From Gyromitra esculenta (Eukaryota > Ascomycota > Pezizomycetes > Pezizales > Discinaceae), in contig JBCAML010000019.1 of assembly GCA_038503075.1 (NCBI GenBank), forward strand, positions 1-64,000: DNA of 64,000 bases, given 5' to 3'. The translations under genes and the position numbers were made by a program. Shown in pieces: positions 23,401 through 33,457 of this stretch; the first letter of the stretch is position 1; the number at the start of each line of letters is the position of its first letter. Under the pieces are notes generated by a model. It ran no database searches, had not been told where the DNA came from, and was given only the letters and a program-made list of their open reading frames with translations.

Positions 23401-25041
23401 TTGTCACCACCAAGATATCGTATCCACGCCGCTCATGATGCTGGCACGCTACTTGCTATTATACACAAGTGGAAAGAATCGAGCACACTTTTTGAAGAGG
23501 CTCTGAAGATGCTGCCTTTAGTGAGTCCAAGAATTCTCCGGCGGGAGGACCAGCAGCAAATGCTCTGTGATTTTCCTCAACTTGCAGGAAAGGCCATCTC
23601 TGTTGCTATTCAAGCAGGGGTAGATGGTTCAGACTGCCTCAGACTGCTGGAACTAGGCCGAGGAGTCATCACGAGTTTAGTCATTGACTGTAGAAGTGAT
23701 CTTTCAGAGCTCTGTAATCAACATCCGAGCATTTTTGACAAATTCAGTCAACTCAGAGACGAGGTTGATTCGCCAATTAAGACAATATACGGTTCAGAGA
23801 AATACGACGAATTTACTCACATGCAGAAACATCGCCGAAGGAAAGAAGCTGCTCGGGAAATGGAGGAATACTTGGCCCGTATTCGGCAACTACCGGGCTT
23901 TGAACGCTTCCAGCTTCCTCCACTCGCAGAAGAACTCATGGCCATAGCCACAGAGGGCCCAATTGTTGTTCTTAATTGCACCAAGTTTCGAAGTGATGCA
24001 ATTACAGTGACAAATTCTGCCATCAAAACCGTGGCACTTCCAGGGTTGGTATATGATGAAGTTGGTTCACGAATGCAGCAGATCAACAAAAAGCTGGTTC
24101 ATGGGAAACTTTCGACATTAGCATCGAGAAATAAAAAAATGGCCGAGCAGCTTCTTTGGCTATGGGATGCAGCAGTGGGACCAGTCCTTGATGAATTAAA
24201 GCCCAAACCAGATACCGATGGTAACCTACCTCGTATATGGTGGATCGGGGTGGGACAGATGAGTACAGCGCCTTTCCATGCAGCAGGCGACCACTCCCCT
24301 GGCTCGACGCGCAACACCTTGAGCCAAGCTATATCTTCTTACATTACCACCATTAAGGCCCTCTCTTATGTCCGCGAGAAGAAACTTGATTTGTTCGATA
24401 GACAAGATCCCAAGCCTCAGCTTCTGTTAGTCACTATGCCTACGACTCCAGGTCACAAAGCCCTCAATAATGTCGTGCAGGAGGTTGAAGAGATCACTTC
24501 TGCAGTCAAAGGAAGGATAATCCCAGATCGATTAGACAGCCCAAATGCCGCTGAAGTTCTTAAGAAAATACCATATTCTCTTGCCGTCCATTTTGCCTGT
24601 CATGGTATTTCTGATGGCGGAAATCCTTCCCAGAGCCATCTCCTTCTTCAAAAATATGACGATTTGGCAAAACCGGCGTTGGTGGACCGTCTGACGGTTG
24701 GCGCCATATCGGATTCAAACGTCAAAACAGCACGGCTAGCCTACCTTTCTGCTTGCTCCACGGCCAAAAATTCCTCCACAGTTTTGGCGGACGAATCAAT
24801 TCATATAGCTAGCGCGTTTCAACTTGCGGGATTCAGCCACGTACTTGCAACAATGTGGGAGTCGAACGATGCCGCTTGTCGGCAAGTCGCAAATAACTTC
24901 TATGGCTTGTTATTTAGTGGCTGCTATGGCGAGGATCAGCGGGCGGTCAGCACTGCATTCCACTATGCGATTATGAAACTACGAGATCAGTACCCGACAC
25001 AACCTATCAAATGGGCTCCGTTCATTCATACCGGGGCCTGA
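20485..25041 (+). CDS. TPR-CHAT protein (caspase-like protease with tetratricopeptide array)
   Basis: The open frame gives at least 1,518 residues. About residues 1-1000 are more than twenty TPR-like repeats of about 45 residues with the fungal pattern RYxxLGxLEDLexAIkxxEEAvaatPxxHPxR. The C-terminal third is a CHAT domain of the caspase superfamily: VHFACHGIS carries the catalytic His (about 1373) and LSACST the Cys (about 1424), followed by ESIHIASAFQLAGFSHVLATMW. CHAT proteases in bacteria act in defence and regulated cell death; fungal TPR-CHAT proteins are uncharacterised. The frame is open back to 20212 but has no ATG until codon 34 (20584), inside the first repeat. The true start is therefore likely in an upstream exon joined at the acceptor ending at 20341. 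Confidence 0.9.
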   Translation: MGILENEIKDVEGLIAANPSSDDIYKRLSRLSGMLGLRYDLTGLEEDLDRGIECGFEALVAAPVDHLIRGDLLVELSERLHCKYKRSGTLQDLEHAIKRTEEAITFYPQLEHTDRPALYSRLGMLLLRRYEKLGILEDLQQAIKWDEETVSAVSPKDPGLANVLYNLSIKLLRRYGKLGYLEDLQQSIQRTEEAIAATSPIHPDYAERSDDLGKRFHHRFQLLGDRLDLDRAIEWGERAAVMGAFSANTSQAVTLNNLASRFWCRYEINDNPQDRDAAIRRSQEAMVATPLGHPTRPIILNNLKRFISHGYQLSGGVRDLEEAISWTRKTLALIDTTDEDPNRAVFLDSLSGFLMDGFKKWGLLGNLDEAIKEGEAAAKTLTTNDPRRPGILHNLSNKVNARYQLFEVDSDLDFGTALCHEAVASAPSDDPNRANMLDNLSVYLFCRYNRFGVLRDLEQAISHSQAAIAISSTDSHRAEITINLGNFYHSRYKHLGALDDLTKALTEVEAAVAKLPPIPEDAGPNRATGLNMLSILYRARYEQFGEIGDLERAIEKCEVAVATTPPNNPMLGGIISTLGTMLLLRYMLSGAQGDIEEAIKRNEEALAKKLVGQPRRTGTLSNLATSLHARYLRFGDVEDIERAIKLMRESLAATPRDHPSRPRAMQNLGIFLAQRYRKLKSLEDLLCGIDLVQKAISATMPDEHDLDRAAMLNTLGDLTLLRYRELGNQEDLEKAIKCCEEAVATPSGPLHRSRALGNLSSGLNLRYERIGDLEDVQQAIKHTRKALAIVPPSYTSRSGFLNQLANSLWYRCQRLKVPRDLEEAIKVAEEALATTPLNHPDLAGFSDSLGVILFYRYGQRKELDDLEQAIKRAKQAVAATAVTDATRGTRLTNLSTMLAIRHERLGSLDDLEGAIERCEEAVSIQESIPDSPYRAGILYNLANRLSTRMLLSPSSQNIEHTLRITLEAWNSPLSPPRYRIHAAHDAGTLLAIIHKWKESSTLFEEALKMLPLVSPRILRREDQQQMLCDFPQLAGKAISVAIQAGVDGSDCLRLLELGRGVITSLVIDCRSDLSELCNQHPSIFDKFSQLRDEVDSPIKTIYGSEKYDEFTHMQKHRRRKEAAREMEEYLARIRQLPGFERFQLPPLAEELMAIATEGPIVVLNCTKFRSDAITVTNSAIKTVALPGLVYDEVGSRMQQINKKLVHGKLSTLASRNKKMAEQLLWLWDAAVGPVLDELKPKPDTDGNLPRIWWIGVGQMSTAPFHAAGDHSPGSTRNTLSQAISSYITTIKALSYVREKKLDLFDRQDPKPQLLLVTMPTTPGHKALNNVVQEVEEITSAVKGRIIPDRLDSPNAAEVLKKIPYSLAVHFACHGISDGGNPSQSHLLLQKYDDLAKPALVDRLTVGAISDSNVKTARLAYLSACSTAKNSSTVLADESIHIASAFQLAGFSHVLATMWESNDAACRQVANNFYGLLFSGCYGEDQRAVSTAFHYAIMKLRDQYPTQPIKWAPFIHTGA

Positions 25042-25644
25042 GTGCGAGATCGACAAATGTGCTCTATCTTTTGGGGTCGAGTTATTTCATTCACATTCGT
25101 TATATTCTCATATTTATTAATTGTTATGCTGGTTTGAGGAAAGAAGCCCAGTTTCTTTCTGGTAAACTTTTCTGCATTTTTCATCGCTCGCAATAGCCGC
25201 AAGATAGTATATTTCTGTCCATTATAGGTTCTTTCATTTATAGTTTGTCCTTCACATTCCTGGATAGAAGTGACCTAGCCCAATGGTCATCGCTGTATAG
25301 GAATATATATAAATAACAATGGAAATTCACTATTCTCACCAAATTTTTTTGTGAGTTTTGAACGACGTAGTCTAAGTCGGTGCGAAGATAAGAGCAAAAA
25401 TCGGGCGGGGAAGATAGAATAAACTTTACAAAAGCTACTCCGGAGAACCTTCCACCCCTCGAACCAACCTTAGAGAGGAGAAATGTATTTTTTTTCTATA
25501 GTTATAATGCAGAATTTTAGTTACCGCTGGATGCCATCAGTCGTATATACAACCCAACCTTCCTAAACCAGGCAGACAAGAAGACGAGGAAGAAGAACCC
25601 AGACCCCCCCGCTGCCAAACACCACACTGCTACAGCTCAGTTCA
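25042..25644. other. Intergenic region between TPR-CHAT and DUF4748 genes
   Basis: Convergent 3' ends. AT-rich then purine-rich. No coding signal recognised. Confidence 0.4.
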
Positions 25645-26170
25645 TCAACTAAACCGATCCCCCTTCTTGGCTCGATACACATTACTAGCTTCATATTTAC
25701 TCTTCTCGTCTATGCGGTCCTGCTCGGTCTGCGGCGCATGTCGTGTAGGCGCAGGATCGTTCGCGTGTTCTCTAGACGGGGACCCAACCGGGTCGTGATC
25801 AAGAAGGGAATCGTTGTCTATCGCCAACCACCATCATCAGCACTACACACACGCACTGTACAAGCAAGGGAATAAAAGAGAGACATTGCTGCTGCGCCAG
25901 ACGCTTCAAATGTTTCTCGCGACGGTCGGCATTAATTTGCTGTTTGGCAAAGTAGTAAGCGCCGCCACCGGCCAGGATGAGGGAGCCCCATCCGAACCTA
26001 GAGCGAGGAGGTTAGGAAGGGAACGTAGCACCACCGGGTCGCAGAGACCGTTTGAGAGGGTTATACCAGAACGATTTAACCTGATCATGACGTCAGCATG
26101 AGAGTTGAAGAGAAAAAAAGGGATTCGTATACGCGGAGGGGGGAAGGGGGGGGGTTCTTACTGTGTTCAT
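25645..26170 (-). CDS. Small DUF4748-type protein (108 residues)
   Basis: Four exons: 26162-26170 (ATGAACACA), 26049-26080, 25885-25997, 25645-25817; introns 81, 51 and 67 nt; phases close to a 108-residue protein. The start MNTVKSFWYNPLKR leads into RFGWGSLILAGGGAYYFAK, a single membrane-spanning segment characteristic of fungal DUF4748 proteins, then NADRREKHLK. The tail DPAPTRHAPQTE ... EKSKYEA ... RAKKGDRFS is also what I know from fungal members. Size and architecture suggest a mitochondrial inner-membrane or ER single-pass protein, but function is not established. Two of the three introns use the less common GTCTCT donor. Confidence 0.8.
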
Positions 26171-27343
26171 GATTTCAGAGGAATTGGTATCTATGGGTTA
26201 GTGCTAATGGAGCAGGAACTGGGGAGCGGTAGGTTTTGTAGGGTAGCGCAGGACGGAGCGAAGCGGATCTATTTCGTGGCGCCACTTCTGCAACGGGGCT
26301 TGGCATGTGGTCCAAGCGCCGGTTGTTGGGTGGAGCCGCGTTGGGACGAGATGTACTCAATCGGTACGAAGGGTTCCAGGGGGCTATTCGGATTTAGTCG
26401 TATGCTCGGCGCTCCAAGAGATTCCCCAACTACATGTAAATGTTTGATGGGCGTGCAGAGAGAAAGCCACCAATCACAAAATATCACTCGCTAAACGCCA
26501 AGACTCAATCCCGTCTCGGCTAGTCTACGGCGAGTTGGATGGTCAAGCCTAGGATCCTAGTCTATCCACTGATTCGGTTTGCCGGTTTTCCCCAAGAAGA
26601 CGGGTCATGGCGCTACTACACTTGACTGCACAACGAGTAACTGTATCAACACTTATTGGCTTGCGATAGCTATCCAAGAAATCACAGAAATCATTTCTTT
26701 CCGCCTCCAGTCACTTCTGCCTGCAAAACAGATCAATCAGCAGAAGCCACCAATCTCCAAACGGGCTACGGGATGAATCTGTTGTAGCGCACTGATAACT
26801 TTCACTAGACTATCAGCCCAATACCGAATAATATCCTGGCCTAGCGCAATCCCGGAGTTGTTTCGAATTTCTAACATTATAGTTGGTGTGGTTACCTGGC
26901 GCTTTCTGAATTTTCCAACAAATTAATGTCGTAGCCATCGTCTCTCTCACGAATTCCTCAGGATAATGGGCAGATTTGGCACATGTCTGAGTGCTGCCTG
27001 TCTAAACTTACGACTTGTACGACGGAGGTGTTTTGAGATGTAGATTACTTGCTGCCGAGGACTTAAGAACCACCAAGAAAAATTACCCTTAGCCTACGGC
27101 CTTAACCCTCTAACCAACGTAACGGGGACCAACAACCCAAGGCTAGATTCGACATCCACGCCCAACCAAAGCCTTTGCAAGAACACACAGACTATCACCC
27201 AGCCCAGTGGCTGCAACAAGCACAATGATATAGAAACACCCAACACCATTCATCAAATTCATTATATATCCACAGCTATCCCTCACATCTCTTTTCGCCT
27301 TCCCTCCTTTCCCGAATTCAGAGTCCTCCACCCAGAGAACCGC
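26171..27343. other. Intergenic region upstream of the DUF4748 gene
   Basis: Open frames such as 26105-26494 overlap the first intron and the upstream region of the DUF4748 gene and lack coding features. 26500-27340 carries AT-rich and CT-rich DNA, including the 3' flank of LSM2. Nothing else supported. Confidence 0.4.
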
Positions 27344-28023
27344 CTATCGCGTCTTTGCCGCCGCCGCGTTACTAGCTTCTACACTCCCCACCCATCAGCA
27401 CACCTCCCACCACCGTCACTTTTATCACTACCACCACCACCAACCGAAAAGCAGGATATAAAGGGTAGATAGCGAGGGTACGTACCTCTCCTCGTCGCAT
27501 CCTCCAATAACGCCGTATCAACAGCGTTAGCCGGCAGGTGTACATATCTCACCACGCTCCCTCTAATAAAAACGTTCTTGACAGCCGACTACCATCGCCC
27601 CATCCCACCCGTCTCATCAGCACAGCCATCCTACCATCCCCACCACCCCATCCCACCAGTGAACCTCGAGAAGGGAGAAAAATTACCAAATGTGGATACC
27701 GCGCCTCATCAATAACCTGAATATCGTCCAACTTGATGTTCAAAAACTGGTCGACCGACTTCAGCGTCCCGCGGATCGAAAGATCGTTCTTGAGCTCGAT
27801 CGTGACCTGTCCTGTTTAGCACCAGCCAACCCTCTAACCCTCCAACCCCCAACTACCACCACCGCCAGCCAGCCAGCCAGCCACCAATAACCCAAAGAGA
27901 GAGAGAGAGAAGAGAATACCTCATGATCAACAAGTGTTTTAAAGAAGCTGCAACTCTCACATCAGCAATTAAACGCACGCACCAAGCTACAGCACAGAAC
28001 AACACATACCTGAAGAAGAGCAT
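27344..28023 (-). CDS. LSM2: U6 snRNA-associated Sm-like protein LSm2
   Basis: Five exons: 28010-28023, 27920-27947, 27687-27806, 27486-27588, 27344-27378; 99 residues, all phases closed. The protein reads MLFFSFFKTLVDHE, then ELKNDLSIRGTLKSVDQFLN, IKLDDIQVIDEARYPHL and SAVKNVFIRGSVVRYVHLP, which is the Sm1-Sm2 fold of LSm2 almost residue for residue. LSm2 is a ring subunit of LSm1-7 (cytoplasmic mRNA decay) and LSm2-8 (nuclear U6 snRNA binding). Length matches the family. It sits in a housekeeping block with VPS60, the NDUFB11 subunit and ERV1. Confidence 0.96.
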
Positions 28024-29426
28024 GGTGGGCGAGGCAGGTTCGACTGGACGGTTTGGGTTGGTTGTCGAAGGGGGATGGTGGGGTTGTTGCGTTTGCGGCC
28101 GGGTAACTAGTACTTACCTACATGTACCTACCTCAGGCTGCCTAGAGTATTTGAGCCGCATTTGGGCACGTGCGTTTTAGTGACTACATGTATGTATGGG
28201 TAGGGGGAGGTTTTCGGGGGTGGATGGCGGAGAATGTAGAAATCGTAGTTGGATGGGGGGGGGGAGAATAAATAGACCATACAAATACTAAGCGGTACCG
28301 GATACGCAGCAAGGTTTCTTTTTTTTTCCAAGCGTTAGTACTTGAAGCTGATCTCATATGTGCAGTGGCTAATCAACGAGCCTCACTCGCACCCAACTGT
28401 TCAGCTCGCGATCACAGTATATCACTCGTCTCAGCCACCTTCAGCTTTTTCTCATGATGCAAGAATGGATAGCGGCGGCGCACAAATCGAGGTCTCTACG
28501 TAATACACTCGTCAGACCTGTGGCGTAGTGTGGCTAACTTAAAGTCACGTGCAAGGCAGCCAAAACACAAGGCGCTCTTGTTTTTGCACCAGAGATTGTA
28601 TGAATCACAGTTGAAACAACCTGGGTATCATTATATCTATGAAATCTATACAAAACAGGCTAATCGATGGTAACTATGTGAGTGAATTCATTAAGGAGAA
28701 TTTGAAAAGAAATATTAAACCACCCCCCCGCCACCCCCCCCGACCAGCCATCCGTCCAACCATCAACCCACATGTACCAAGACCTATCGACGCCACTATG
28801 TACTCGCACACTCCACTCTGCGGAAACGCAGTTCCCAATTTTTTTTATAGCGAGCGATCAAAAGCCGTCCTGGAAGCATGATCAGAGACGAATGTTGACA
28901 TCAACGCAGGGCAAGCGCCATTCTCTCCGGCCCACAGCGGTCCTCAGCCAGTCCAATCCGATCCCGGTCCACACCTGGGCAGCGCTCCCAGCACCGGCTT
29001 GGATAGCGGCTCCTCCACCGGCACCCACAGCGCCAGCCGCGGCGTTAAACACGGTTCCTGCAGCGGTGGAGAGGAAACGAGGTTCGAACCAATGGCCGTT
29101 GTTCGAGTCGAGAAAACATCGATCAGACCAGTAGCAGGAAGAGGAGAATAGCGTGAGCATTATTAAGGAGCAATAAACACTGTGGCGAGGATATTAGCGG
29201 GGGGGGAATATAGGGGAGAACAAAGAGAAAAGAACCCACCATGGCCTGTGAAAGAGATATGTTGAGATGAGAAACAGAACGATAAATGCCGGGGATGCAG
29301 AGGTGGGGATGAAGAGCAGGGGTAGCCAGCTGCATGTGACGAGAGTTAGCGGGGATCAAGACGAGACGGGGGGGCGAGTAGAAGCTAACCTGCGCAGACA
29401 AAACATGGTTGCGATAGTGGGAGTAG

Positions 29427-29463
29427 CGGCAGCAGCAGCAGCAGCAGCAGCAGTAGCAGCAGT
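29427..29463. repeat. GCA/CAG trinucleotide microsatellite
   Basis: About nine GCA units in a row, then GTA-GCAGCA interruptions. Frames through it give runs of Ala, Ser, Gln, Cys or Thr depending on strand, which explains the artefactual open frames. Confidence 0.9.
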
Positions 29464-29760
29464 AATTGTAGTAGCAGTAGACCCTGGGGAGGCGGAGGGA
29501 AGGGGAGAGACCAGGAGAAGGGGGAGACCAGGGGAAGGGGGAGGCCACACAATTAAGGAAGCAACAGGACACGACTTGGTCAAGAGCTGCAAGGCCCGCT
29601 GTCTCGGCCGGGATGGGATGTACGGCGGGGCTGAGAGAGAGAGGGGTGATGTTCACGGGACATGCAGATTCACCACGCTGATCGCTGGGAGGTGAGGTGA
29701 TGGAACGGAGGGTTGAGCTGGATCGGGCGTTGGTGGGAGACAGATAGCCGGGCAGCGGTG

Positions 29761-29831
29761 AGGGCAAGGGCGCTGCCATGCAGGCAGGTCATGTGGATTG
29801 GCGAAGAGCGGCCGTTCCTGTCTCTACGCAG
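29761..29831. repeat. Direct repeat, copy 1 (71 bp)
   Basis: From AGGGCAAGGGCGCTGCC to GTTCCTGTCTCTACGCAG. Matches 30290-30361 except for one inserted base (GAAGAGCGG versus GAAGACGCGG). The second copy lies just upstream of VPS60. Confidence 0.9.
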
Positions 29832-30289
29832 TGAGCAGTGAACGAACATTGACAAGCGCAGTGTAGTGTGAGTACTGGCGGGGATGCTTCGGGTATGGGA
29901 GAATGGCGAGGCTCTCTCTGATAGACGCCGAGTCGCGCTCGACTCTGCTCCACACGCTGTTCGGTGGCAGCCGAGAAAACCTAGACAGCGAGAGTGTCGT
30001 GTGCGCACCGAGACAAGGCCTTTGTGTCGATCGCTTGCCTTGCTGCCTGCATCAGCTGCCCCAGCGATCATAAGCTCGTCCATCCAGAGGCTGAGGCTGG
30101 CACAGAACAGACGAGGCCGACTTTCGCACTGGGGGATAGGCACCATCAACCATACCCAGACTGCACCCAGCCACCCGCGCCACAGGAGAGAGTGATGTCA
30201 TCCTGCCTGCTCTCGTCTGTCGGCCATCCTCAACGCCGTTGGGCCGGCAGCCGAGGGACACGACAGGGCGGGCTGAGGGCTGAGGGTTG

Positions 30290-30361
30290 AGGGCAAGGGC
30301 GCTGCCATGCAGGCAGGTCATGTGGATTGGCGAAGACGCGGCCGTTCCTGTCTCTACGCAG
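30290..30361. repeat. Direct repeat, copy 2 (72 bp)
   Basis: Near-identical to 29761-29831. It ends about 120 bases before the VPS60 start codon, so it may contain promoter or 5' leader sequence. Confidence 0.9.
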
Positions 30362-30481
30362 CCAAGTCAGGAACATTACATCCACATCCACATCCAGCAT
30401 CCCCACAGCATATCGCCATCTCCCCTCACCTGTCGCTACATCTGGACGCAACCCAACCACTGCCCTGGTCCATCCTTCACC

Positions 30482-31563
30482 ATGAATCGTCTCTTCGGTG
30501 CCAAAAACACCGCTCCCAAGCCCACCCTGCAAGGCGCCATCGGGAATGTGAGCTGCCAGTCCAAGTCCCAAACACGACGGATTTGCTGACGATGTGCTTG
30601 CCGTCTAAAGCTCGAGTCGCGCGTTGAGTCCATCGATGTCCAGCTCACGAAGCTGAACGCTGAGCTGGCCACGTACCAGCAGCGTCTCTCAAAGATGCGT
30701 GATGGCCCAGGCAAGAATGCTCTCAAGCAGAAAGTCAGCCATCTCTCCCCCGCGTTTCCCCACCATCGAGAGCCCCTTGATTTCTAACCGGAACACAAAC
30801 ATCCAAACCGCAGGCGCTAAAAGTGCTCCAACGTCGCAAGATGTACGAATCGCAAAAGGACCAGCTCCAGCAGCAGTCCTGGAACATGGAGCAGGCCGGA
30901 ATGATGCAAGACAATCTCAAGAGTCTGCCCTCCTCTTCCTCCACATTCTTCTCTCTCTTGATGATACCGTTTCTCCTGCCGAGAGCTCAGTTTCTCTCGT
31001 CCCTGTCCCTGGCTGTGACTGTGACGGTGGCGATGGCGGGGTTCATGCTGATTCGGAAGCGCACCCCGGAATCGGGTGTCGGTGGAAAGGATACAGACGT
31101 TATGGTCACGGTCGACGCGCTGAAGACGACAAACAAAGAGCTCAAGAAGCAGTACGGCAAGATCAACATCGACAAGAGTAGGTCCTCTTCGCCCCACCGT
31201 GCGGTCGCCACGTGCTGATCCTGAGTTTCCAGTCGAGCAGCTGCAGGACGAGATGGCGGATCTGATGGATATCGGTAACGATATCCAAGAGTCCATATCC
31301 AGGTCCTATGACATTCCCGAAGGTCTGCTTTCATCTCACTCTCTGTATCTTGTTGCCAGTACACTAAAGCAGAAGCAGACGTGGACGAGGCGGAACTAGA
31401 TGCAGAACTCGAGGCTTTGGGGGAGGAAGTTGAGCTTGGCGGCGGATGGGATGCCGAAACCGTAGGTGGCGGCGAAGTGCCCAGTTTCCTCCAGGGCGAG
31501 GGTGTACCAGACTTTATCGACGAGGTGCCTGTTGGCGGACAGAAAGTTAAGGAAGCAGTTTAG
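30482..31563 (+). CDS. VPS60: Vps60/CHMP5, ESCRT-III accessory protein
   Basis: Six exons: 30482-30547, 30611-30733, 30814-30922, 31097-31177, 31233-31322, 31379-31563; 217 residues, phases closed. The protein begins MNRLFGAKNTAPKPTLQGAI and continues with SKMRDGPGKNALKQKALKVLQRRKMYE, QSWNMEQAGMMQDNLKN, TTNKELKKQYGKINIDKIEQLQDEMADLM and SYDIPE-DVDEAELDAELEAL, the Snf7-fold core and C-terminal segment of Vps60/CHMP5. It acts at late endosomes with Vta1 to regulate Vps4 and membrane scission. The third intron (174 nt) is longer than the others and is open in frame for a while, but removing it restores the conserved NVMVTVDALK junction. Confidence 0.95.
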
Positions 31564-32062
31564 GAGGATCAAATTTTTATTTTTCTTAAAATTGCTTTCA
31601 ATTTTTCTTTGCTCATATTGGTATGATTTGGTGGTCGGTGCCTTTCTTCAAACGACGCATAGTGTCCGGTTTTTCATTTTTCGTACTCTGTTTTCATGGC
31701 AGACGGTGGGAGTTTGATTCTTGTTCATGGGAGTTTGTATTTCTAAAACGGACGAGTGGGCGAGGCAGCGCACAGTACAGATGGACGCATAATTAACGGG
31801 ATTACTCTTGCTACTAACCCACTGATATGCAGCGTGCAAGAGACGTGTATCGAGGAATAGGCCGTCTGGCGCATCGCAGGCACGCTGGGCCATGTTCGAT
31901 ACATCCCACCCATCCCACTCTGTTCCCCGGCCCTTACGTAACACCCCACCAACCCCTTTCGGCTGCCCGCACTTCAACCTCACCCGCCCCCATCTCAACC
32001 CACTCCATCCTCCGTCTCTCCCCCCCCAATCTCCACTCCGTCCCATACAAACGTGCCCAACC
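31564..32062. other. Intergenic region between VPS60 and NDUFB11 gene
   Basis: T-rich 3' flank of VPS60, then C-rich pyrimidine sequence with CACCC and CCAACC strings leading to the next ATG, a common look for fungal housekeeping promoters. Overlapping frames on both strands are not supported. Confidence 0.4.
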
Positions 32063-32546
32063 ATGCCCGCTCTCCGCAAGCTCTCCGCCCACCCCCCGAC
32101 CCTCTCGCTCCTCTCGCGCGCGTCCACCACGACGTCGCTCACCCATCTCTACCCGACACCACTCACCCGTTCCATGTCATCGCACGGCTCCCACTACGAC
32201 CCTCCCACCGGCTGGTTCCTCGGCGTTCCTCCGAGCGAGAAGCAGACCAAAGAAGGCTGGGAAGGGATCTGGTACTGGGGTTTTTTCGGGGGCCTATTTG
32301 CCGCCGGCGTCGCGTACGCATACAAACCCGACACCTCGTAAGTACTCGGAGATAGGCGTGTGGGGGCGAATGAGGGGGGAGGGGGGGAATCACATATAAC
32401 CAACTAACGATGGGTGTAGGATCCAGACTTGGGCGCTAGAAGAAGCGAGAAGAAGGCTCGAGGCTGAGGGCCTCATTGAGGATTCGACGAAACCGCAAAA
32501 ATCAATGCTGCGCACGGTGTCGGGGCAGTTACCGCCGAAACATTAG
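32063..32546 (+). CDS. Mitochondrial complex I subunit, NDUFB11/ESSS type
   Basis: Two exons, 32063-32337 and 32420-32546; 133 residues. The first 40 residues are rich in Arg, Ser, Thr and Leu and lack acids, as expected for a mitochondrial presequence. Then YDPPTGWFLGVPPSEK, EGWEGIWYWGFFGGLFAAGVAYAYKPDT (single membrane span) and IQTWALEEARRRLEAEGLI follow, which is the ESSS/NDUFB11 pattern of the complex I membrane arm. It is an accessory subunit of NADH:ubiquinone oxidoreductase in the inner mitochondrial membrane. The neighbours VPS60 and ERV1 are housekeeping genes too. Confidence 0.92.
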
Positions 32547-33457
32547 ATCACTACCTTACCTACTCCCCCCCTCCCAACCTTACTACTTTTGTCTAGTGGC
32601 GGTGGCGGTGGTGGTGGTGGTGTATGGACAATTCTCCCCCCCCTCCCCTCCCTAGTTCGTGTGGATGGATGGAGTATGTGTGTTGGCGACATTGTTCAAT
32701 GATTGAATTGGTGGTTATAGAGAAGGAGGTTTCTTGCTCTCTTTTGTTTTTTTCTCAGTTTTTACGTTTTCTTTTCTTTTCTTACGTTTTTTGCGTTATA
32801 TTGCTTTCGTTCATTCTTGTGCTATTTATTTTTTCGCTCTTCCACATTTCCTTTCGTTTTGTTGTGTATTTGCTCCCTGTCCTTCATTCTGGTACACCAG
32901 GTATGTGTTTTTGTATGGATCGAGTCTAATCTGCCCCCAGGAGGGAGGGAGGGAGGAGGAGCAGGGAAGGAAGGAAGGAAGGAAGGAGTGAACGGGGTAT
33001 CGCTTTGTCTGACATAGAGCCTGGAAGAAGAAACATACCAAACCATTACATACGTTACGATGCGTTTATTTCAGCTATACTTATCGAGTCTTTACTGTTT
33101 TCTAGGGGGATTGGATATAGGGGGGGGATGATATATGGGAGGGGAGGCGCTGTGATTGGGTTTTGTCTCTTTGTTGATAGTATAGGGGTGTTTTTTTTTT
33201 TTTTTGAATGAAACTTTTATTTGTACGCTTTCGCGTTCGGACGGTGTTGGGGTTGGTGAGATCTAGATTGAGTTTACGTTTGAATATGAGGGTGATGCTT
33301 TCGGGTATAGACGTAGTTGGTCAGCCGAACATCCCCGGTGTTGCTTCTACCAAGTAGACCCCCCCCACACCGCACCACCCCCAACACTACCACAAAAAAT
33401 ACATTCTATGAACCAGGATATCTACACCCCATATCTACATACAAACCCCCCTCCCCC
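32547..33457. other. Intergenic region with purine and pyrimidine microsatellites
   Basis: Convergent 3' flanks. Contains GGTGGTGGTGG near 32610, T-rich DNA at 32740-32860, GGGA units followed by GGAA units at about 32940-32985, and a T13 run at 33190. No gene seen. Confidence 0.5.

Larger units (their letters stand above)
28024..30481. other. Low-complexity region between LSM2 and VPS60
   Basis: I see no reliable gene. Many long open frames on both strands (28772-29134, 28882-29160, 29123-29779, 29267-29695, 29670-30149) arise from GC-rich and trinucleotide-repeat sequence. C-tracts occur near 28727-28742. The interval also holds the CAG run and the duplicated segment listed separately. Confidence 0.4.

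Noticed and set aside
20485..25041. Idea that the TPR-CHAT gene belongs to a CRISPR type III-E (Craspase) system
   Set aside because: No CRISPR array or Cas gene in the window and the surroundings are fungal with spliceosomal introns; only the domain combination is shared.
26105..26494. 129-codon plus-strand frame
   Set aside because: It overlaps the first exon, first intron and promoter of the DUF4748 gene on the other strand and shows no coding features.
29123..29779. 218-codon minus-strand frame with a long cysteine run, and its plus-strand counterpart with an alanine run
   Set aside because: Both are translations of the GCA/CAG microsatellite and GC-rich flanks; no start context, introns or family pattern.
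31827..32399. 190-codon plus-strand Pro/Arg-rich frame overlapping the NDUFB11-type gene
   Set aside because: Out-of-frame reading of C-rich promoter and exon; the NDUFB11 reading explains the conserved residues.
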